Under the pieces are notes generated by a model. The model was not told the DNA's origin, ran no database searches, and saw nothing but the letters and a program-made list of their open reading frames with translations. A stretch of 64,000 nt of DNA. Source: Gordonia westfalica. GTDB lineage: Bacteria > Actinomycetota > Actinomycetes > Mycobacteriales > Mycobacteriaceae. A program made the translations under genes and the position numbers. The stretch lies in assembly GCF_900105725.1 (NCBI RefSeq), contig NZ_FNLM01000034.1:2294001-2358000 (forward strand), read 5' to 3'. Of this stretch, positions 27,601 to 36,044 are shown one piece after another (position 1 is the stretch's first letter; each line of letters opens with the position of its first letter).

Positions 27601-29094
27601 GTGTCCTTCGATGCCACCCACGGCGATTCGCCCGCCCCCGGTTCGGTCAGGGCGGGACGAGTGGTTCCCGGCTCGGTCGTCGCCGGTCACCGCATCGAGC
27701 GGGTGCTCCACGAATCAGGGATCGGAATCACCTGTCGCGCGGTCCCGATCACCTCGACATCCCCCGCTCCCGGCATGCCGGGGCCGGAACCGGTCGTCCT
27801 CACCGTGGTCGACCCGGCCCCTTCCGCAGATCCCCGGTTTCGCAGCCGGTTCGCCCGCGCCAATGAATCGGCTTCCGGCATCAGACATCCCGCGATCGCC
27901 CGAATCGTCGGGCACGGTGTGTCCGACGGCCTCTTGTGGGTCGCCACCGCACCGGTTCCCACCACCGACGCCGCCGAGCTGATCCGACGTCACCCCGACG
28001 GCACCGACATCGACCTGGCCGTACGCATCGTGGCCGCGGTCGGCGAGGCCCTCGACGCCGCACACAGCCGCAGGCTGGTCCACGGCGGCGTCACGACCTC
28101 GGACATCTTGATCTCGGCTGCCTCGTCGGAGATCACCGCATCCGCCATCGCGGGCCCGGGTGCTGTCACACTGCGCGGTTTCGGCCTGTCCCCGCCCGCG
28201 GACGGTGAGGAGACCCCGCATCCCGACGCCGACGTGGCCGCCCTCGGCCGAATCCTCGTCGAGCTGCTGACCGGTACCACATCTGTTGCCAGACATCGGG
28301 TTTCCGGAGCCGTGTCACCGGCCTTCTACGCCGTCCTGGCGCGAGCGCTCGACCCGCAACCGGATCATCGATACCGGACCTGCGCGGAGTTCGTCCGGGC
28401 CGCCGACCTCGCCCTCCACCTCACCCACACCGACGGTGAGCCACCCACCGAGGTGATCAGCTCGTCGCCGCGGGTCTTCCGGCCCACGGGGAGTCCCGAC
28501 CGGCCCACCGAGATCGTCGCCGGTCACCGCCCCGGCCGACCGCAGCACGCACTCGGCGGATCACGCTCATCCCGAGGAGCCGACACCCGGCCACGACGCC
28601 GGACCGTCGCGCCGCTGCTGGTGGCGCTCGTGGTGGTCGCGGTCTGCGTGGGCACGGTGATCGTTCTCGGCGCCCGCAACGCCCCAACACCGTGGCCGGC
28701 GACGGTCGCACCGATCGCCGAGGCGTTCCCGCGACTGCTGCCCGACTCCCCCGATCACCAGGGCTGGCGAGATGCGTCCTGCCAGGCCATGTTCCGCGAG
28801 GGACTCGACGCCATCTCGTGCTCCGACGCCGAACAGGTGACCTATGTCGTCTGGCACACGGCCACGCCCGGCGCACGGGACACCGTCACCGCACCGCTCA
28901 AGGGTTTTCCGGGCGACGAGATCCGGTGGCGGGACGGTCCCGCGTCGTCGAGCCGGGACAGCCTCGCCGACGGCTGGGTGGTCACCAATTTCGCCGAGCC
29001 GGTGCGCGCACCGTATACGGTGATCGCGACGTGGCCGGGACATTCGGGTCGCCAGATCCTCGACGGCTGGTGGCGCACCGCCCCACTCGGGTGA
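27601..29094 (+). CDS. membrane-anchored pseudokinase with extracytoplasmic domain
   Basis: Encodes 497 residues from GTG 27601 (CAGGGAG at 27588-27594; TAGAAT at 27566-27571). Residues about 20-280 have the protein-kinase fold order but lack all key catalytic residues. The glycine loop is degenerate, the VAIK Lys is absent (VVLTVVD), HRDxKxxN is replaced by HGGVTTSD (161-168), and DFG is GFG (193-195). A disordered Pro/Arg-rich linker leads to one membrane helix at about 336-358 (VAPLLVALVVVAVCVGTVIV) and an outer domain of about 135 residues with paired Cys (DASCQAMF, AISCSDAE). This is the PknB-like topology without activity. It converges on the FHA-flavoprotein operon. Confidence 0.82.
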   Translation: MSFDATHGDSPAPGSVRAGRVVPGSVVAGHRIERVLHESGIGITCRAVPITSTSPAPGMPGPEPVVLTVVDPAPSADPRFRSRFARANESASGIRHPAIARIVGHGVSDGLLWVATAPVPTTDAAELIRRHPDGTDIDLAVRIVAAVGEALDAAHSRRLVHGGVTTSDILISAASSEITASAIAGPGAVTLRGFGLSPPADGEETPHPDADVAALGRILVELLTGTTSVARHRVSGAVSPAFYAVLARALDPQPDHRYRTCAEFVRAADLALHLTHTDGEPPTEVISSSPRVFRPTGSPDRPTEIVAGHRPGRPQHALGGSRSSRGADTRPRRRTVAPLLVALVVVAVCVGTVIVLGARNAPTPWPATVAPIAEAFPRLLPDSPDHQGWRDASCQAMFREGLDAISCSDAEQVTYVVWHTATPGARDTVTAPLKGFPGDEIRWRDGPASSSRDSLADGWVVTNFAEPVRAPYTVIATWPGHSGRQILDGWWRTAPLG

Positions 29095-29124
29095 GCGCGA
29101 CGGTCCGGTCGGGCATCGCCGCGG

Positions 29125-29937
29125 TCAGCGGCCCCGCAGTGCGTCGATCCGCTCGGCCACCTGCAGCGCGGTCGACGGCCGGCTTCCGGCCAGGGCAAGA
29201 CAATTCGCGATCAGCGTGCGTTCGTCGCGGTTCAGGTTCTCCGACAGGGCGGGCGGCGTCGACAGCGCCGCCCGGATCGCCAGCAGCGGTTGGGTGTCGG
29301 GGACCTCGCCGTACACCCCCTCGTCGGTGAGCGCCCGGTGCAGACACGCGCCGAGTGACCAGATGTCGGTCGCGCGGGACGGCACATCGCCCGCGAGCAG
29401 TGCCGGGTCCATGTACTGCACCGCGCCGGGCTGGGCGAAGCTGGTGATCGGTTCCTCCGCGGCGAGCACCCGCGCGAGCCCGAGATCCGAGATCTTCCCA
29501 CCGGTCTCGGTCACCATGATGCTCGACGGGGTGATGTTGGCGTGGGCGATGCCGGCCTCGTGCAGGGCGTCGACGCCGCGTGCCGCGTCGGCCACCGCGG
29601 CGAGTCGTTCGTCCCGGCTGAGGGGACGAACGGGTGCGCCGAGCGATCCCATCGGAAAGTACTCCATGGCATACATGAACTGTCCCTGGAGAACCGCGTC
29701 GTACAGGCCGGCCAGGTAGGGCGAGGCGACCGCGGCGAACGCGCGCAGTTCGCGCACGCCACGACGATAGGCGTCGTCGCTGCACACACCGCTGAACACC
29801 TTGACCACCACGCGATCGGTGGCCAGGCCCAGGCGTGCGGGAGGTACGGCCAGATAGAACGTTCCGTTGCCGCCGACTCCGAGCTTCTGGAGCACGGCGA
29901 AATCCGCAAGCTGTTGCGGGATCTCGACTGTGGCCAT
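29125..29937 (-). CDS. protein-kinase-fold protein lacking the catalytic Asp (pseudokinase)
   Basis: Encodes 270 residues, the kinase domain only. Nucleotide-binding features are kept: GVGGNGTFYLA loop (20-30), VVVK with Lys46, helix-C Glu63 and D151 of DLG. The catalytic loop reads HANITPSSIMV (132-142) where HRDxKPxN is expected, so Asp is Asn134, Lys is Thr136 and Asn is Ser139. It probably binds ATP but transfers phosphate poorly or not at all. It lies two bases after the antiporter gene as the last gene of a five-gene operon. It has no membrane helix. Confidence 0.85.
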   Translation of the reverse strand: MATVEIPQQLADFAVLQKLGVGGNGTFYLAVPPARLGLATDRVVVKVFSGVCSDDAYRRGVRELRAFAAVASPYLAGLYDAVLQGQFMYAMEYFPMGSLGAPVRPLSRDERLAAVADAARGVDALHEAGIAHANITPSSIMVTETGGKISDLGLARVLAAEEPITSFAQPGAVQYMDPALLAGDVPSRATDIWSLGACLHRALTDEGVYGEVPDTQPLLAIRAALSTPPALSENLNRDERTLIANCLALAGSRPSTALQVAERIDALRGR

Positions 29938-29938
29938 G

Positions 29939-32077
29939 TCAGTGCCTCTCTGGTGATGACGTGGAGCGAGTGGTGTCGGTGGTCTGGGATCGGTCGGTGG
30001 TCTTCACGGGATCGGCTGACTCGGAGGCATCCGCGTACAGCGTCGTCATCCGTTCCCCCAGCGCCTCTTCGCTGGTCTCGGTGTTGTCGACGACGGTCAC
30101 CGGAACATCCGGGCCGCGCCCGTGAATGATGTCGTCGCCGGCGGCCACGGTGAACGCACCGGGCTCCCCCTGGTGACGCCTCGGCTCCACGACCGAGACG
30201 CGGACCCCGCGGTCGACAACGGGTCTCAGATCGGCGAGCCAACGACGCCGGGAGCCCGCGGAGACGACCGTCAGGGAGCGCGACCCGAACAGTGCGAGAC
30301 CGGCCGCCACCACGGCGGCGGTACGGCCGCTGCGACTGTCGGCGACCACGCAGGTCACGACGCTGCGACCGGGGGCCACACCGGCCCCGGCGTTCTCGTC
30401 CACGATCGCCACCGGCGCCGCGCGCAACATCTCGCCGAGCTCGCGGTCGGCGGCATCGATGACGATCACGTCGGCGTTGGCGTTGCGGGTCATGGCGTCG
30501 AGGTCGGTGGCCGGGTCGGCGCTGAAGCGGCACAGGACCGACACCGATCCGGACCCGGTCAGCGAGGCGCCCAGCAGGTTCAGCTTCTCGATGGCCGACG
30601 CCATGGCCGCGAAGTCGGGCACCACCGGCACGCCGACCTCGAGGTGCTTGCCCCGTCCGTCCGCGGAGGTGAGCAGACCCGCCAGCACGACGTCGTAACC
30701 TGTTGTGCAGTCGAGTAATCGGCGATGCCGTGCGCGCAGGTCGTCGACCGTGCCGTCGGGGTCGCGCAACACGACCAGCACCCGTGGGGCGGTCGCGGCG
30801 GCCAGCGCACGACGCTCGGCCGCGGCGATGTCGTTGGCCACCACCGTGTCCGGGTAGACCACGCGGAGCAGCGGCTCGGTCAGCACCGTCGTCACCAGTG
30901 CCATCACCACGAGCATCGCGAAGAGGTCGTCGCTGAGGACGCCGAGATCACGTCCCGCCGAGAGGATGACCAGCTCGGTGAGTCCCCGGGTGTTCATGAG
31001 CACGGCGATGGCCGCGCTCTGCCGCGTGGGTATCGCACTGGCCCGGGCGCCCGCGTAGGCGCCGAGGAACTTGCCGGCGATCGCAACGACCAGCACCAGA
31101 CCCAACTGCCATAGCCCCGACAGCCCGATGCCGCCGAGGTCCACGCTCAGGCCGGTGACGACGAAGAACATCGGCAGCAACAGCAGCACGCTGACCTGTT
31201 CGAGTCGTTCCAGGATCTCCCGGTGCAACTGCTCGGCACCGACTTTCGGCATCACCGCACCGAACATGAATGCGCCGAAGATCTGGTGGATGCCGATGAC
31301 GTCGGTGGCCGCCGCGGACAGGAACACACCGATGAGGATGACCGCCAGGATGTCCGGCGTGAGGCGTCCCGCCGAGTCGCGCCACTCGACCAGCTTGGCC
31401 AACAGCGGACGCACGATGCCGAACATGACCGCCGCGTACACCAGGGTCATCCCGACGATCCTGGCGACTTCCAGCGGGCTGCCGCCCTCGATGATCGCGA
31501 TGATGAACGCGAGCAGGGTCCACGCGAGGATGTCGTCGACCGCGGCCGCGGCCAGACTGAACACGCCGGGGACGGTCCGCATCATCCCGCGGTCGGCGAG
31601 GATGCGGGCGAGGACGGGGAACGCGGTGATCGACATCGCGACGCCCATGAACAGGACCATGCCGAGCCGTTCGATCTCGACGCCCCCGACGGTGTCGTGC
31701 GACGGGTACAGCAGAAGGCCCAGTGCCGCACCGAGTCCGAAGGGCAGCACGATCGAGAACGCGGAGATGCTCGCCGCCGCGCGTTCACGGCCGCGCGTCA
31801 GTCTCATGTCGAGCTCGAGACCGACGATGAACATGAACAGCACGAGACCGATCTGTGCCAGTCCGCCCAGGAGCGGCCGAACCTCCTCGGGGAACAACCA
31901 CTCGTCGGGGTTCCCCGGTAGCAGTCCCAACAGGCTGGGCCCCAACGCGATCCCGGCCGCGATCTCACCGACGACGGCGGGCTGCCGTACCGCACGCGCG
32001 ATCATCCCACCGACACGAGCGGCGGCGATGATGACCGCGACATCCAGGAGGAGGAAGGCGACAGCGTGCTTGTCCAT
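29939..32077 (-). CDS. CPA2-type cation:proton antiporter with large cytosolic C-terminal domain
   Basis: Encodes 712 residues from ATG 32077; GGGGAC lies about 8 bases upstream. The first 410 residues form a Na+/H+ exchanger fold (12-13 helices) with KefB/NhaS-like motifs: GEIAAGIALGPSLLG, GLELDMRL, AMSITAFPVLARIL, AAAAVDDILAWTLLA (the conserved DD) and NTRGLTELVILSAGRD. About 290 residues follow that resemble two degenerate Usp-like alpha/beta units (PRVLVVLRDPDG, SVVTCVVADSRSGRTAAVVA). The acidic, Ser/Thr-rich tail may be a phosphopeptide for the FHA protein (inference). It has 17 bases to the FHA gene upstream and one base to the pseudokinase downstream. Confidence 0.87.
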   Translation of the reverse strand: MDKHAVAFLLLDVAVIIAAARVGGMIARAVRQPAVVGEIAAGIALGPSLLGLLPGNPDEWLFPEEVRPLLGGLAQIGLVLFMFIVGLELDMRLTRGRERAAASISAFSIVLPFGLGAALGLLLYPSHDTVGGVEIERLGMVLFMGVAMSITAFPVLARILADRGMMRTVPGVFSLAAAAVDDILAWTLLAFIIAIIEGGSPLEVARIVGMTLVYAAVMFGIVRPLLAKLVEWRDSAGRLTPDILAVILIGVFLSAAATDVIGIHQIFGAFMFGAVMPKVGAEQLHREILERLEQVSVLLLLPMFFVVTGLSVDLGGIGLSGLWQLGLVLVVAIAGKFLGAYAGARASAIPTRQSAAIAVLMNTRGLTELVILSAGRDLGVLSDDLFAMLVVMALVTTVLTEPLLRVVYPDTVVANDIAAAERRALAAATAPRVLVVLRDPDGTVDDLRARHRRLLDCTTGYDVVLAGLLTSADGRGKHLEVGVPVVPDFAAMASAIEKLNLLGASLTGSGSVSVLCRFSADPATDLDAMTRNANADVIVIDAADRELGEMLRAAPVAIVDENAGAGVAPGRSVVTCVVADSRSGRTAAVVAAGLALFGSRSLTVVSAGSRRRWLADLRPVVDRGVRVSVVEPRRHQGEPGAFTVAAGDDIIHGRGPDVPVTVVDNTETSEEALGERMTTLYADASESADPVKTTDRSQTTDTTRSTSSPERH

Positions 32078-32094
32078 GTCAGGTCCCCGCCGTC

Positions 32095-33609
32095 TCAGAT
32101 TCGCGCATGGTGCGACTCGAAGATGAAGTGGCGTCCCCCGATACGCACATGCGAGCCCGGGACCAGGACATGCGGACGATGCGGAAGCAGGCGCACCTCC
32201 CGGTTGCCACCACTCGGGTCGGCGACGAACGTGCCGTTCGCCGAGCCGAGGTCGACCAGTTGCACCGTCCACTCGACCAGACGGATCTCGACATGACGAC
32301 GCGACAGCTGCCCCGTCTCGTCCTGCACGCGAATCGGTTTCGGGGACCCTGCTCGTCCACCGCCGGACGATCCGGGTTCCCGGCCGATGACCAGGTCCTC
32401 GTCGAGCAGGAAGGTGAAGCCGTTGTCGAGGAGCAACCAGCCCAGCGGCGGTCGCTCCCCCTCGACCAGGAAGGTCGTCAGCTGATCCATCCGGATGCCG
32501 CAGACCCCACACAACCACGACTGCGGGTGGTTGAGGTGACCTCGGGAGCAGCGGATCCCGTGCACCTTGGCGCGCGACGCCTCGACCTTCACGATCTCGG
32601 TCGCGGGACGCTGATGCTCTTCCTTCGGCAGCGGGGCGCGCGCCTCGAGAGGTTCGGCGAACGGGTCCGGCTGAGCGAACGGTGACTGCTCGGCGAACGG
32701 TGACGGCTCGGCGGAGGGTGAGGGTGCCGCCGGCATGGGGTCCGTCGGGAGTGGTTCGGCGGGTTCCGGCTGCGCCACCGGCGTCCCGCCCAGCGGGGTC
32801 GACGTGAACGGCAGGGGCTCCGCCGCCGGCCGCATCCGCTCGGTGGTCTCCACCTGTTCCGGTTCAGGAGCGGCGACCGGCGGCTCGGGCGGGGTCTGCG
32901 ACGCGGACCGGGACGGGAAGTCGGCGAAGGGATCGGCGAGCGCTCCGGTGGCCGGCCCTGGTTCGGGCGCGGCGACCGGTTCGGGCTCGTCAACCGGTTC
33001 CGGTTGGGGCTCCGCGACCGGTTCGGGTTTCCGTTCCGGATCCGGTGCCGGCACGGACACCTCGGGCGTCTGGGTCCGCGACGACGCGGGGAGCGGATGG
33101 AATTCCGTGCCCCGCAACCCCAGCGGTGTGTGCAGCAGCGTCCCCGATGCGGGAACGACGCCGTCGACCAGGTCGAAACGTTCCTCGCCGACCTCGGCCG
33201 GGACGGTCCCGTCGAGGTACAGGCCGAGTCCCTCGAAGGGCCACGGAATGGCCTTGTCGTAGGTCTCGCCGGGTGGCGGTTCGATCCGCTTGCCGTCGGT
33301 CTCGCCGTAGACCCGCCCCGACAGGAAGATCGCGATCCCGACGTTGTCGGGTGCGGCGAAGGCGATGTCGATCTGCTCGTCGGCGGTCAGCACCAGCTGT
33401 GCGAGCGCGCGGACCAGATGGCGGCCGCGCCGGGGTGCCGAATCCGGCACGGACACCGCCGATTCGATGTCGAGCAGGTCGGTGATGAACGCGGCCGGCA
33501 CCGTGTCCGCGATCAGGCAGAGGAACGCCGGTTTGCGGATCACGATCCCGGCACCCGGGATCAGCGTCACCGTGGGGGTCACGCTCGGGATGTCGCCCGG
33601 AATGGTCAC
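32095..33609 (-). CDS. FHA-domain protein with zinc-ribbon-like motif and Pro/Glu-rich linker
   Basis: Encodes 504 residues. The GTG start at 33609 overlaps the previous stop (GTGA). Residues about 1-180 are a globular alpha/beta domain I do not recognise (IPGAGIVIRKPAFLCLIAD, VGIAIFLSGRVYGETDG). A disordered linker rich in Pro, Glu and Ala covers about 185-350. A C/H cluster follows (GIRCSRGHLN ... LCGVCGIRM), and a C-terminal FHA domain carries VIGREP, SRRHVEIR and GSANGTF, the phosphothreonine-binding residues. It should dock a phosphorylated partner at the membrane. It is the third gene of the operon. Confidence 0.88.
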   Translation of the reverse strand: MTIPGDIPSVTPTVTLIPGAGIVIRKPAFLCLIADTVPAAFITDLLDIESAVSVPDSAPRRGRHLVRALAQLVLTADEQIDIAFAAPDNVGIAIFLSGRVYGETDGKRIEPPPGETYDKAIPWPFEGLGLYLDGTVPAEVGEERFDLVDGVVPASGTLLHTPLGLRGTEFHPLPASSRTQTPEVSVPAPDPERKPEPVAEPQPEPVDEPEPVAAPEPGPATGALADPFADFPSRSASQTPPEPPVAAPEPEQVETTERMRPAAEPLPFTSTPLGGTPVAQPEPAEPLPTDPMPAAPSPSAEPSPFAEQSPFAQPDPFAEPLEARAPLPKEEHQRPATEIVKVEASRAKVHGIRCSRGHLNHPQSWLCGVCGIRMDQLTTFLVEGERPPLGWLLLDNGFTFLLDEDLVIGREPGSSGGGRAGSPKPIRVQDETGQLSRRHVEIRLVEWTVQLVDLGSANGTFVADPSGGNREVRLLPHRPHVLVPGSHVRIGGRHFIFESHHARI

Positions 33610-34055
33610 AGGAACCGCCCTCCCTGGAATCGCCAGTGCGGGAAGATCGCTCGCAGCGGACCGTTGACCGCGACCCACACCAGCAGCCAGGTGGTGACGA
33701 ACTGGACCGCGAACACGAACGGCGAAGGCCGCAGCTCCTCGGGCAACAGGCCGGTCCCGTCGATGACGAGCCACACCACGATCCCCTCGTTGATCGCGGT
33801 GAGCAGTCCGAACAGCGTGGGCCAGTCCTTCTCCCAGCGGAACTGCTGCAGGAAGTGGTAGACGAATTCCCATGCGACCCCGAGCACGATGACGGTGAAC
33901 AACACCGTGAACGCGACGCGGTAGACGTCGACGATCGTGGGATCGCCCGAGGAGATGAGCCACAGGAACGGCACCAGGACGATGGTCCACGCCCCACCGA
34001 GGATGCCGAGCACCAGCACGCGGGTCTGAATCCGGCCCCACAGGGTGGGCAACAT
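33606..34055 (-). CDS. four-helix membrane protein of the FHA operon
   Basis: Encodes 149 residues from ATG 34055 (TGATG overlap with the flavoprotein stop). Four hydrophobic segments are VLVLGILGGAWTIVLVPFLW, VAFTVLFTVIVLGVAWEFVY, LFGLLTAINEGIVVWLVIDG and FAVQFVTTWLLVWVAVNGPL. A distinctive cytosolic loop FLQQFRWEKDWPTLFG lies between helices 2 and 3. No known enzyme motif is visible. Stop and start overlaps on both sides show that it is made in step with the flavoprotein and the FHA protein, so it is likely their membrane anchor. Confidence 0.8.
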   Translation of the reverse strand: MLPTLWGRIQTRVLVLGILGGAWTIVLVPFLWLISSGDPTIVDVYRVAFTVLFTVIVLGVAWEFVYHFLQQFRWEKDWPTLFGLLTAINEGIVVWLVIDGTGLLPEELRPSPFVFAVQFVTTWLLVWVAVNGPLRAIFPHWRFQGGRFL

Positions 34056-35770
34056 CAGTCGACTCCCTTGTTGTTCATCCACCGCCACCACTGGGCCGTC
34101 GACCGCCACGGGGTGAGACGTTTGCAGAAGCCCTGCCGGGCGAGGTCGTCGACGATCTCCAACGCGGCGATCTGCAGACCGAGGAAGGTGTCGACGCCCG
34201 GGAAGTACCCGCCGAGCGTCGCACTGCCGGATGCGTAGAGCTTCCCGTCGCCGTTGCGGGTGCCCTTCAGCTCGAAGTCTCGTTCGACGTCCATCCGGCC
34301 GACCGGGTTGATTCCCGCGCCGGTGTGGTCGAGAAGGTCGCGCAGCAGCCGGTGTTCCCGCACGTCGGCCTCGAGCCCGGTGCAGTCGATCACGTAGTCG
34401 GCGTACAGCTCGAAGGTGCCGTCCGGCCGGTGTTCCTGCCGGATCGGGGCGTGTGGATCGACGCGAACCGTCGTCACCACACCCTGGCCGCCGGGTCCGG
34501 GCACCAGGCTCTCGGCCTTGCCGACCGCCACCCGGTACCACCCTTCACGGCGTCCGCGCGCGAGTTGTTCCTGCCAGTCGTCGCGGACCGGGGTGTTGGT
34601 GCCGCCCATCTGTTTGTAGGCCTCGGCCCGGTCGTGGCCCTCGAGTTTGCGCATGCGTGCCTTGAGCTGCCCGCCCCACACCGACTTCGGATAGTTGAAG
34701 CCCTGGTAGGCCCACCCGTCTTTGCCCTTGCGCCGCATGAAGATATGCGGTCCGTGGGGCTTGTCGTAGTAGGTGCGGAACAGATGCACGATCTGCGTTT
34801 GCAGGCCGAGCGCGTCACGGTCGTCGATGAGGCGTTGCAGCACACGGGATGCGACGATCCCGGCGCCGCGGATGAGGACGGTGCCGGGTTTGCGCTGCAA
34901 CGACTGATAGACGTGCTCATGCGACTCGTAGGCGTTGACGACCTTGCTGGCGTCGCGATAGGTCTCCCGGAACGCCTGTAGGTCCGGCAGCAGCTTGATC
35001 CCGGGATAGCCGATCGCCACATGCACCCACCGGCTACGGAACGCGACCCGCTTCGTCGGCGAACTCCCCTGCGGCGGAGTGAGAATCGTGAAGTACCCGC
35101 CACCCGCCCGGCGCCGGATCATGCGAACCTGCCCGCGGTGCAGACACTTCAGGTAGCCGATGCGCTCGCATTCGGCCTCCATCGACTCGAACGCGTGTCC
35201 CGCCTTCGGGGTGTAGTAGTTCGCGAAGATGGGTTCCACCAGGACGTTCCACAGCGGCTTGATCTTCTTGTCGGCCCACGCCTCGCGGACCGCGTACGAC
35301 GGAAAGCCCCAGATGTTGTCGGGCGTCGACGCCGAGTCCGATCGCAGCCGTTCACCGCGCGGGATCTGCGACACCCGGGTCAGGTACTCGTAACTGTGCC
35401 AGGGCACGTCCTGCGGACCGAGGACCGCGATCTGGTCGAGCGGGACTCCGCTGATCCGCAGATAGTCGACCGTGACGAAGGAACCGATTCCCGAGCCGAC
35501 GGTGACGAACGGGACGTCGACGACCGGGATGCCGGCCGCCTCCACCATGGCGTCGGTCCAGACGTCGGTGTCGACGAGTTCGGGTGTCAGATCGCCGATG
35601 CCACGGGGGCCCGGTCGCCGCGGCATCGGGCCCGGCGCGTGTCGGTGCACCGGCGGCGGGCCGGGCGGGCCGGGGACGGGCGGCGGACCGGCCGGGTTGG
35701 GGACGGGCCCACGCGGACCCTGGGGATACGGCCCCGGACCGGGGTATCGCGGAGGTCGGCTCACCGGCAT
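34055..35770 (-). CDS. FAD/NAD(P)-binding flavoprotein with proline-rich N-terminus
   Basis: Encodes 571 residues from ATG 35770, or 569 from GTG 35764. Residues 1-58 are Pro/Gly-rich and disordered. A Rossmann dinucleotide site follows at about 87-103 (VPFVTVGSGIGSFVTVDYL). A second one is GTVLIRGAGIVASRVLQRLI, and the closing FAD motif region is YVIDCTGLEADV with LYASGSATLGGYFPGVDTFL. The layout resembles FAD-dependent oxidoreductases of the ornithine-hydroxylase/FMO type, but I see no convincing substrate signature. It is the first gene of the five-gene operon and may be a redox sensor or an enzyme acting on a membrane substrate. Confidence 0.8.
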   Translation of the reverse strand: MPVSRPPRYPGPGPYPQGPRGPVPNPAGPPPVPGPPGPPPVHRHAPGPMPRRPGPRGIGDLTPELVDTDVWTDAMVEAAGIPVVDVPFVTVGSGIGSFVTVDYLRISGVPLDQIAVLGPQDVPWHSYEYLTRVSQIPRGERLRSDSASTPDNIWGFPSYAVREAWADKKIKPLWNVLVEPIFANYYTPKAGHAFESMEAECERIGYLKCLHRGQVRMIRRRAGGGYFTILTPPQGSSPTKRVAFRSRWVHVAIGYPGIKLLPDLQAFRETYRDASKVVNAYESHEHVYQSLQRKPGTVLIRGAGIVASRVLQRLIDDRDALGLQTQIVHLFRTYYDKPHGPHIFMRRKGKDGWAYQGFNYPKSVWGGQLKARMRKLEGHDRAEAYKQMGGTNTPVRDDWQEQLARGRREGWYRVAVGKAESLVPGPGGQGVVTTVRVDPHAPIRQEHRPDGTFELYADYVIDCTGLEADVREHRLLRDLLDHTGAGINPVGRMDVERDFELKGTRNGDGKLYASGSATLGGYFPGVDTFLGLQIAALEIVDDLARQGFCKRLTPWRSTAQWWRWMNNKGVD

Positions 35771-35796
35771 GGCTCGTACGGGGCGCGACGGGACAT
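35761..35796 (-). CDS. possible 11-codon leader peptide overlapping the flavoprotein start
   Basis: ATG 35796 follows a strong ribosome site (GGAGGAG, about 7 bases upstream) and encodes MSRRAPYEPCR. Its TGA overlaps an in-frame GTG (35764) of the flavoprotein gene as GTGA. The flavoprotein ATG at 35770 has no such site. It could be a coupling leader, or the true N-terminus of the flavoprotein if one base were missing between 35770 and 35796. Confidence 0.4.
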   Translation of the reverse strand: MSRRAPYEPCR

Positions 35797-35957
35797 CACT
35801 ACTCCTCCGATGAGGTCGGGTGGCACGGGATTTCTGCGGTAACTCTAACGCGCAGAGTGGTCCGGAACGGCCTGAAACCAGCCGAACGAATTACGGTTGT
35901 CTCGGCTGGTCAGCGCGCGAACCGGATATGACCCGACGCCGAACGTGACATTGACTG

Positions 35958-35987
35958 TTGACAAATAGCGGACCGTCGAAATACGTT
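35958..35987 (+). promoter_or_regulatory. sigma-A-type promoter for the diiron oxygenase gene
   Basis: TTGACA at 35958-35963 and TACGTT at 35982-35987 are spaced by 18 bases, a near-consensus housekeeping promoter. A second TTGACT at 35951-35956 partly duplicates the -35. The sequence here is clearly more AT-rich than its surroundings. The leader to the ATG at 36045 is about 50 bases. Confidence 0.6.
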
Positions 35988-36044
35988 CGAGTCATCTGCT
36001 GTGGTCGACCTCACGCGACCCGGCCCACCTCGAAGGACGCGACG

